In this document: positions 7,483 through 12,030 of the stretch, piece after piece
How the letters are laid out: each line of letters starts with the position of its first letter
How positions within the stretch are numbered: position 1 is the stretch's first letter
NCBI GenBank assembly: GCA_003445035.1
Contig: DLVV01000073.1
Location: 1-12,030, forward strand
Direction: 5' to 3'
Length of the DNA: 12,030 bases
Source: Planctomycetaceae bacterium
GTDB taxonomy: Bacteria > Planctomycetota > Planctomycetia > Planctomycetales > Planctomycetaceae
The notes under the pieces: model-generated
The model's input: the letters and a program-made list of their open reading frames with translations, nothing else
Told to the model about the DNA's origin: nothing
Database searches by the model: none
Translations under genes and position numbers: made by a program

Positions 7483-8913
7483 ATGCAATCCGCTGTCCTG
7501 GCCGCTTGCGGCCTGCTGTTGGTCGGTGCCGTCGTGCGGGCTCGGATCGGCTGGCTGCAGCGGGCACTGATTCCCGCTTCAGTTGCCGGGGGGCTGGTCG
7601 GGCTGGTCGTCGTCCAGTTGGCTCGTGGATTGGACGAGCCGGCGTGGAGCGGAACTGAGACCTTCTCGCAGGTTGTCCACTGGGTGGCAGCCGACTGCCC
7701 GGCCGAATTGTCCGGCTGGCCGGGATGGCTGATCGCGGTGGTCTTTGCCGGGCTGCTGCTGGATCGCCCGGCCAGGATGGACCGGGGAGGCTGGCGCCGC
7801 GTGATGGCCGAAGGGTTGATGGTGTGGGTGATCATTGCCGGGCAGGTGGCCCTGGGCCTGTTGGCCACGTGGTTGATCATCCAGCCGCTGTTTCCCGAAA
7901 TTCCTGACGGGTTCGGCCTGTTGATCGAGACAGGTTGGGCCGGTGGTCACGGCACGGCCGCGGCGATGGGCGGAGTGTTTCGCGACACCGTGGGCTGGGA
8001 GCAGGGGGCCGACCTGGGCGTGTTCATGGCCACCGTGGGGTTGGGCTGGAGCGTGGTCAGCGGCATCGCGTGGACCAACCTCGCGGTTCGCCGGGGATGG
8101 ACGCGGATCTCGATCGAGAAGCTGGCCTCGGCCGAGGGGGGCACCCTGGAGCCGGTTGACCAGCGACCGGCGATCGGCCGCGGAGTGATCCGGTCGGATG
8201 TTCTCGATCCTCTGGTCTTCCAGGTGCTGATCCTGGCGATGGCTTTCCTGGTCGGTGTGGGAGCGTCGTGGGCGGTCAAGAGCGTGGGGCTGCAGCTGGT
8301 CGGTGGGCTGGATGGGCGAGTGGCTCCCGAGACGATCGCCAAGCTGCAACGGTCGGTCGGGAACCTTCCGTTGTTCCTGTTCACCCTGTTGGGCGGGCTG
8401 GCGGTTCGCCGCGGACTGGATCTCAGCCGCTGGGGCCACCTGGTCGACGGGGATTCGATTCGCAGGTTGACCGCCGGCGCGATGGAGTTCCTGGTCGTGG
8501 CTGCAATTGCCTCTTTGAGACTCGATGCCGTGCTGGCCCTGGCCGGCCCGCTGGCGGTGCTGATTGTGCTGGCGGTGGGCTGGACGGCTGTCTGCCTGTT
8601 GTGGATCGGCCGTCGCGTGTTGCCCGGGGACCGCTGGATGGAGTTGGGATTGATCAACTACGGCATGTCGACCGGCACCACGGCGACGGGGTTGTTGCTG
8701 TTGAGGATGGTTGACAAGGACCTGGAATCGGGGGCCGCCGAAGACTACGCGCTGGCCGCTCCGCTGTCGGCCCCGTTCATTGGCGGTGGCCTGCTGACAC
8801 TGATGATGCCGCTGCTGCTGGAGTTCGTCTCGCTGGGCGTCGTCGCATCGGTCGCCCTGGCCATGGTTGTCGGCCTGGTGGTACTGGGCGTGCTGCTAGG
8901 ACGCCGTTCCTGA
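7483..8913 (+). CDS. Na+/glutamate symporter family (GltS/ESS-like) transporter
   Basis: The product is a 476-residue integral membrane protein with about ten or more hydrophobic segments spread over the whole length. Relationship to GltS rests on 'RALIPASVAGGLVGL' (27-41) and on 'GWAGGHGTAAAMGGVF' (151-166), which matches the first re-entrant substrate loop of GltS (GGHGTAAAFG). The second pseudo-repeat carries 'NYGMSTGTTATGLLLLRM' (392-409), in place of GltS 'GHCGFGLGATPTAMANM'. The family couples inward Na+ flow to glutamate uptake, but the second loop has diverged, so the substrate may be another anion or amino acid. A hydrophilic central loop lies at about 203-240. The protein is longer than E. 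coli GltS (about 400 residues). The start ATG has no clear ribosome site nearby. Its 3' end overlaps the convergent SSS gene by 18 bases. Confidence 0.8.
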   Translation: MQSAVLAACGLLLVGAVVRARIGWLQRALIPASVAGGLVGLVVVQLARGLDEPAWSGTETFSQVVHWVAADCPAELSGWPGWLIAVVFAGLLLDRPARMDRGGWRRVMAEGLMVWVIIAGQVALGLLATWLIIQPLFPEIPDGFGLLIETGWAGGHGTAAAMGGVFRDTVGWEQGADLGVFMATVGLGWSVVSGIAWTNLAVRRGWTRISIEKLASAEGGTLEPVDQRPAIGRGVIRSDVLDPLVFQVLILAMAFLVGVGASWAVKSVGLQLVGGLDGRVAPETIAKLQRSVGNLPLFLFTLLGGLAVRRGLDLSRWGHLVDGDSIRRLTAGAMEFLVVAAIASLRLDAVLALAGPLAVLIVLAVGWTAVCLLWIGRRVLPGDRWMELGLINYGMSTGTTATGLLLLRMVDKDLESGAAEDYALAAPLSAPFIGGGLLTLMMPLLLEFVSLGVVASVALAMVVGLVVLGVLLGRRS

Positions 8914-10635
8914 GGGCTCCGTTTCCGGAGTCCCGGCCGGGTCCCGGTGCTCGTCGGCCAGCACCGCTCTACGGGTCCATCTGAGCTGTTCCGGTGATGG
9001 AGGCGAGGGGATCGCCACGGACAGGATCACCGCGGCGATCATCGTGGCGGCCCAGGCGGCCGGGACGATCAGGTGTGTGGAGAACGGCACTCCGAAAAAC
9101 TGCATGCTGTAGCTGCTGCTCACCCCGACGATTTCGCCGAGAATGAAGGCGGGGATCATGTGCGTTGACGAGACTCGCCGGGAGAACATGCCGAGCATGA
9201 AGGTGGCTCCCAGCGGTCCCAGGAAGCAGTTGAAGCCTCTCTGGCACAGGTCGATGATGTTGGTGCCTTTGGAGAGGTGATAGAGGCCGAGCGTGTAGAG
9301 CACGACGACGACCCCCATGGCGGCGGTCAGCATCCGGGCCCGGGCCAACTCTCCCGCCTCGGTGGCCGGGACCTTCGAGAGTGGGCGAAAGAAGTCGACG
9401 GTCAGGATGGTGCTGGTGGAGTTGGCCCCCGAATCGATGGTCGACATCGCCGCGGCGAACAGTGCCGCCACCACCAGCCCCCGCAGGATCGACGGCATGT
9501 AGTGCCGGATGAACTGCGGGAAAATGCTGTCCTGGGCCTTGTTGAGCGTCTTGCGGTTCTGCGAACGGGCCTCCTCGTCCAGAGATTCGTCTTCCAGCGC
9601 GACCGACGAATCGTTCATCGCGATGCTGGCCGGCAGCGGATGATCCTGGATGTAGTAGGCCAGCGAGACTCCGACACCGGCCAGGATGATACCGATCCCA
9701 AAGCTGGCCAGGGCGCTGACGAGGTAACTGGTGCGTGCTGCTCGAACCGTCTTGACCGTGAAGTACCTCTGCAATGCGACCTGGTTGGCTCCGTGGGTGC
9801 AGACGAACCAGAAGAACATGCCGATCGAGATCGTGAACACGGTCGAGCGGTTGCCGACGTCCCAGTCGAACCACTGCACCTGTTCATGCTTGACCTGCTG
9901 GGAGTGATTGATCCAGTCGCCCAGTCCGCTGCCCGTGTCGTACGCGATGAATCCCATGGTGAACACGGCGCCGGCCATCAGGACCAGGAACTGGATCACG
10001 TCGGTCCAGATCACCGCACGGATTCCCCCCAGCGTGGTGTAAAGGATCGAGAACATGCCGACGGCGATGATCACCAGGTGCGTGTCGGCATCCCGGAATC
10101 CGCTCGAGGGGTCGTTGGTTCCCAGGAACCAGCCGATGTCCAGGTGGGCGATGTCGACCAGGGCGCCGGCGGCTGTCAGCACGACGACCGAGATCCAGCC
10201 GAACAGCAGCGCCAGGCAGAAGATCGCCGAGAGGGCGCGAACGGTGTAATTGAATCGCCGACTGAGGTACTCGTAGGCGCTGGTCAAATCCAGCCGCATG
10301 AAGAACGGGATCCACAGCAGCCAGACCACTGCCAGCACCAGGGGGATCGGCAGCTGGCGAGTCAGGAAGGAGACCCCCGTGCGAAACATCTCGCCGGGCA
10401 TCCCGAGGTAGGTGATGGTGGAAAGCAACGAGGCGAAGATGCTGATGCCCACCGCCCAGGCGGGCAACGCGCGACCCCCGAGAAAGAAGTCATCGGTCGA
10501 CTTCTGGCGGCGGGCGATGGCCAGGCCCATCCCCATCATCGCTGCCAGGTAGATCACGATCACCACCAGGTCCGCGGTGCTCAGCCCTCCCTCGGGAATC
10601 GTGCCGGGTGCGGTGGCGTCGGCGATCGGGAGCAT
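8896..10635 (-). CDS. Sodium/solute symporter, SSS family
   Basis: The start is the ATG at 10635, giving 579 residues. The open frame continues upstream to 11334, but that stretch is the antisense of ridA. The first membrane segment begins at about 22 ('ADLVVIVIYLAAMMGMGLAI') and is followed by 'RRQKSTDDFFLGGRALPAW' (42-60), the classic SSS N-terminal signature. 'GGIRAVIWTDVIQFLVL' (203-219) is the family consensus near TM5. 'AAAMSTIDSGANSTSTILTVDFFRP' spans about 394-418 and holds the TM8 Ser/Thr residues of the Na2 sodium site. About 13 membrane segments are expected. A charged loop (about 330-380) and a hydrophilic C-tail (545-579) are cytoplasmic or exposed. The solute is not identifiable: the family carries sugars, amino acids, sialic acid and carboxylates. 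No clear Shine-Dalgarno is seen. It is divergent from ridA. Confidence 0.92.
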   Translation of the reverse strand: MLPIADATAPGTIPEGGLSTADLVVIVIYLAAMMGMGLAIARRQKSTDDFFLGGRALPAWAVGISIFASLLSTITYLGMPGEMFRTGVSFLTRQLPIPLVLAVVWLLWIPFFMRLDLTSAYEYLSRRFNYTVRALSAIFCLALLFGWISVVVLTAAGALVDIAHLDIGWFLGTNDPSSGFRDADTHLVIIAVGMFSILYTTLGGIRAVIWTDVIQFLVLMAGAVFTMGFIAYDTGSGLGDWINHSQQVKHEQVQWFDWDVGNRSTVFTISIGMFFWFVCTHGANQVALQRYFTVKTVRAARTSYLVSALASFGIGIILAGVGVSLAYYIQDHPLPASIAMNDSSVALEDESLDEEARSQNRKTLNKAQDSIFPQFIRHYMPSILRGLVVAALFAAAMSTIDSGANSTSTILTVDFFRPLSKVPATEAGELARARMLTAAMGVVVVLYTLGLYHLSKGTNIIDLCQRGFNCFLGPLGATFMLGMFSRRVSSTHMIPAFILGEIVGVSSSYSMQFFGVPFSTHLIVPAAWAATMIAAVILSVAIPSPPSPEQLRWTRRAVLADEHRDPAGTPETEPSGTAS

Positions 10636-10718
10636 TGTGGGATGGGCCAGCGAGTTGGGAGGATCGACCGAGGGTACCCCAGAGGGCAAGCGGGACGCCA
10701 GCCAGCGGGTTTGGTGGT

Positions 10719-10742
10719 TGCAATCGGGACCGGTCGATTGCA
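10719..10742. promoter_or_regulatory. Operator-like inverted repeat in the SSS/ridA divergent region
   Basis: TGCAATCG (10719-10726) and CGATTGCA (10735-10742) are perfect 8-base inverted arms with an 8-base spacer containing ACCGGT. The centre lies within about 5 bases of the middle of the 180-base gap between the two start codons, a usual place for a regulator acting on both genes. A weak ridA -35/-10 pair (TTGCAA at 10718-10723, CAGGAT at 10741-10746, 17-base spacing) would overlap it. No regulator gene is visible in the window. Confidence 0.4.
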
Positions 10743-10785
10743 GGATGAGACGCCTTCGTCGGGGCCTCGTCCGGTTTCCGGCGGA

Positions 10786-10797
10786 GCCACATGTGGC
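10786..10797. promoter_or_regulatory. 12-base perfect palindrome upstream of ridA
   Basis: GCCACATGTGGC is a perfect dyad ending 4 bases before the AGGAG ribosome site of ridA (10802-10806). Its position suits a repressor site in the leader or a small mRNA hairpin that could affect ribosome access. It is a prediction from symmetry only. Confidence 0.3.
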
Positions 10798-10815
10798 AAC
10801 CAGGAGCATGCGACG

Positions 10816-11316
10816 ATGAGCACAAGCAACCCGACCGGTGTGACCGAGTCCAGGCTGGCCGAGTTGGGGATCACCTTGCCGGAAGCACCTCCGGCCGTGG
10901 CCGCCTACGTGCCGTGGGTACGGACCGGTTCGCTGGTTGTCACCAGCGGTCAATTGCCGTGGGTCGACGGCGAGTTGTCCCACACGGGGCGGATCGGTGA
11001 GGAGTTGACCGACGAGGAAGGGTACCAGGCGGCACGGAACGCGTTGATCAACGCGTTGGCCCAGTTGAAGGAGGCCGTTGGTGACCTGGACCGCGTGGTG
11101 AAGATTGTTCGCCTGGAGGGCAACACGCACTCGGCACCCGGACACCGGGGGCAACCCCAGGTGCTCAACGGAGCCTCCGACCTGCTGCTGGAGGTTTTCG
11201 GTGATCGCGGTCGGCACACCCGAACGGCCCTGGGTATCAGCGAGATGCCCCTGGGTGCGGCGGTGCAGATTTCGCTGTGGGCCGAGGTGGCCGACGGGGA
11301 TGATTCCCGGGCCTGA
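10816..11316 (+). CDS. RidA/YjgF/UK114 family protein
   Basis: The start ATG at 10816 has AGGAG (10802-10806) 9 bases upstream. The frame is open far to the left, but that part is antisense to the SSS gene. The product is 166 residues, longer than E. coli RidA (128). It matches the YjgF-like subgroup marked by 'AAYVPWVRTGSLVVTSGQLPW' (29-49), 'GYQAARNALINALAQLKEAVG' (69-89), 'SAPGHRGQPQVLNGASDLL' (106-124) and 'RHTRTALGISEMPLGAAVQI' (133-152). R136 sits where the Rid catalytic/ligand Arg is found. RidA proper hydrolyses reactive enamine/imine intermediates of amino-acid metabolism to ketoacids and ammonia; activity in this longer subgroup is less well defined. Family members are cytoplasmic trimers. 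The shared divergent region with the SSS symporter suggests a link to the imported solute. Confidence 0.9.
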   Translation: MSTSNPTGVTESRLAELGITLPEAPPAVAAYVPWVRTGSLVVTSGQLPWVDGELSHTGRIGEELTDEEGYQAARNALINALAQLKEAVGDLDRVVKIVRLEGNTHSAPGHRGQPQVLNGASDLLLEVFGDRGRHTRTALGISEMPLGAAVQISLWAEVADGDDSRA

Positions 11317-11323
11317 AACGACG

Positions 11324-11353
11324 ACGGGCGGCACCCCTCGGGGGGCCGCCCGT
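11324..11353. terminator. Strong hairpin between convergent ridA and WD40 gene
   Basis: ACGGGCGGC (11324-11332) pairs perfectly with GCCGCCCGT (11345-11353), and the loop can add a few C-G pairs. It starts 8 bases after the ridA stop. A second, smaller hairpin (GGCC, TTTC loop, GGCC at 11365-11376) follows before the WD40 gene stop. No long T-run is present, so termination would depend on the stem alone or on Rho, and the structure could serve both strands. Confidence 0.55.
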
Positions 11354-11382
11354 GTTGAGCCGTTGGCCTTTCGGCCGAAGTG

Positions 11383-12030
11383 CTACTTGGCCGCGGTGGT
11401 GGGAGCCTTGTAACCGGGAGCGGCGACGAAGGTCACCGTGCCCTTGCCGTCGGCGGCGTTCCAGATGCGGATCTCGCCGTCGTAGCTGCCGGTGGCGATC
11501 AGTTTGCTGTCAGGCGTGACGGCAACCGAGTAGACCCAGTCCTTGTGGCCGGCGAGGCTGCGGATCTGTTTGCCGTCGCCGATAGTGTGGATCCGAGCGG
11601 TCTTGTCGGCACTGGAGCTGTAGACCTTGCCGTCCTTGGCCACCACCACCCGGAAGACCTCGTCGCCGAAGCCGCCGATGGCCCGGACCTGCTTGGCATC
11701 CTTGGTGTTCCAGACGCGGATGTTCTTGTCGCGTCCGCTGGTGATGACCTGGTTGCCGTCGGCACTGAAGCCGACGCCGAAGACCGGCTGGCCGTGGCTG
11801 TTGAAGGTGACCAGGGAATCGCCGGTCATGGCGTCGAAGACCTTCGAGGTCTTGTCACGGCTGGCACTGGCCAGTTTCTTGCCATCGGGGGTCCAGGCGA
11901 CATCCATCACCCAGTCGGCGTGATCTTCGATTGCCAGCAGTTGTTTGCCGGTGGCGAGGTCGTAAACGCGGATGGCCCGGTCGGCTCCGGCGGCGGCGAT
12001 TTTCTTGCCGTCGGGGCTGTAGGCAACGGC
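11383..12030 (-). CDS. WD40-repeat beta-propeller protein, N-terminus beyond the window
   Basis: The minus-strand frame is open to the last base, so the gene is cut. The GTG at 11910 and ATG at 11907 lie inside a repeat and are not starts. The visible 215 residues contain five successive WD40 units. Each has the pattern H/G-x-x-x-V, x-V-x-F/V-x-x-D-G, (A/S)-x-x-D-x-x-(I/A)-R-(V/I)-(W/Y/F): a partial one at about 1-24, then 37-66, 79-108, 121-150 and 161-191. The tail after the last blade is short ('APGYKAPTTAAK'). A closed propeller needs about seven blades, so at least two more, and perhaps a signal peptide or a kinase/cytochrome domain, should lie to the right. WD40 proteins are scaffolds for protein binding; nothing visible shows catalysis. 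Planctomycetes carry many such proteins, some fused to DUF1549-type or Ser/Thr kinase modules. Confidence 0.92.
   Translation of the reverse strand, partial: AVAYSPDGKKIAAAGADRAIRVYDLATGKQLLAIEDHADWVMDVAWTPDGKKLASASRDKTSKVFDAMTGDSLVTFNSHGQPVFGVGFSADGNQVITSGRDKNIRVWNTKDAKQVRAIGGFGDEVFRVVVAKDGKVYSSSADKTARIHTIGDGKQIRSLAGHKDWVYSVAVTPDSKLIATGSYDGEIRIWNAADGKGTVTFVAAPGYKAPTTAAK

Noticed and set aside
7579..8439. 286-residue minus-strand frame opposite the GltS-type gene
   Set aside because: Polar, Gln/Pro/His-rich shadow of hydrophobic codons; the plus strand carries the transporter motifs.
9277..10815. Long plus-strand frame fused in front of ridA
   Set aside because: It is antisense to the SSS coding region, rich in Asp/Gly/His/Gln with no fold pattern, and ridA has its own ATG and ribosome site.
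10636..11334. N-terminal extension of the SSS symporter frame (233 extra residues on the minus strand)
   Set aside because: It is the antisense of ridA, is low-complexity in character, and lies before the SSS N-terminal signature; the ATG at 10635 gives a family-typical length.
11383..11910. Treating the WD40 gene as complete with a GTG start at 11910
   Set aside because: The frame continues without a stop to 12030 and the extra residues form another WD40 blade.
1..12030. Defence, phage, mobile-element or biosynthetic cluster signature
   Set aside because: No transposase, integrase, nuclease/toxin pair, terminal repeats, CRISPR or core biosynthetic enzyme is present; the genes are metabolic, transport and envelope types.

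Overview
The window is GC-rich, gene-dense bacterial chromosome. It most likely comes from a member of the Planctomycetota. The strongest pointer is the secreted DUF1549/DUF1553 protein (550..2244), a pair of domains expanded almost only in that phylum. The secreted PQQ-type propeller, the WD40 protein and the STN-like fragment fit the same origin. I see no phage, transposase, tRNA, rRNA, CRISPR or integration signature, and base composition looks even throughout. Species and genus cannot be read from this window.

Layout, left to right: (1) the 3' part of a gene for a protein with secretin-N-like and STN-like folds (+, cut by the window edge); (2) a secreted DUF1549/DUF1553 protein (-), whose stop codon shares a CTAG with gene 1; (3) a divergent pair of promoter regions, then a PfkB sugar kinase of the KDG-kinase type (+) followed after 36 bases by 6-phosphogluconate dehydrogenase (+), probably one operon; (4) a SAM methyltransferase with a small N-terminal zinc-ribbon-like segment (+); (5) a secreted PQQ-like beta-propeller protein (-), convergent with the methyltransferase; (6) a GltS-type Na+/glutamate symporter family protein (+); (7) an SSS-family Na+/solute symporter (-), whose 3' end overlaps that of gene 6 by 18 bases; (8) a RidA/YjgF family protein (+), divergent from the SSS symporter; (9) a WD40-repeat protein (-) running off the right edge, separated from ridA by a strong hairpin.

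Functionally, the kinase and Gnd connect sugar-acid phosphorylation (Entner-Doudoroff side) to the oxidative pentose phosphate pathway and NADPH formation. The SSS symporter and RidA share a 180-base divergent control region with two dyad-symmetric, operator-like sites, so they may be co-regulated: solute import plus clearance of reactive enamine/imine intermediates. The remaining genes look like separate single-gene units. Strands alternate almost strictly, and six of the ten genes end in TAG. I found no convincing undescribed multi-gene system. The most testable new observations are the ridA/SSS control region, the kinase-gnd pairing and the overlapping convergent ends.
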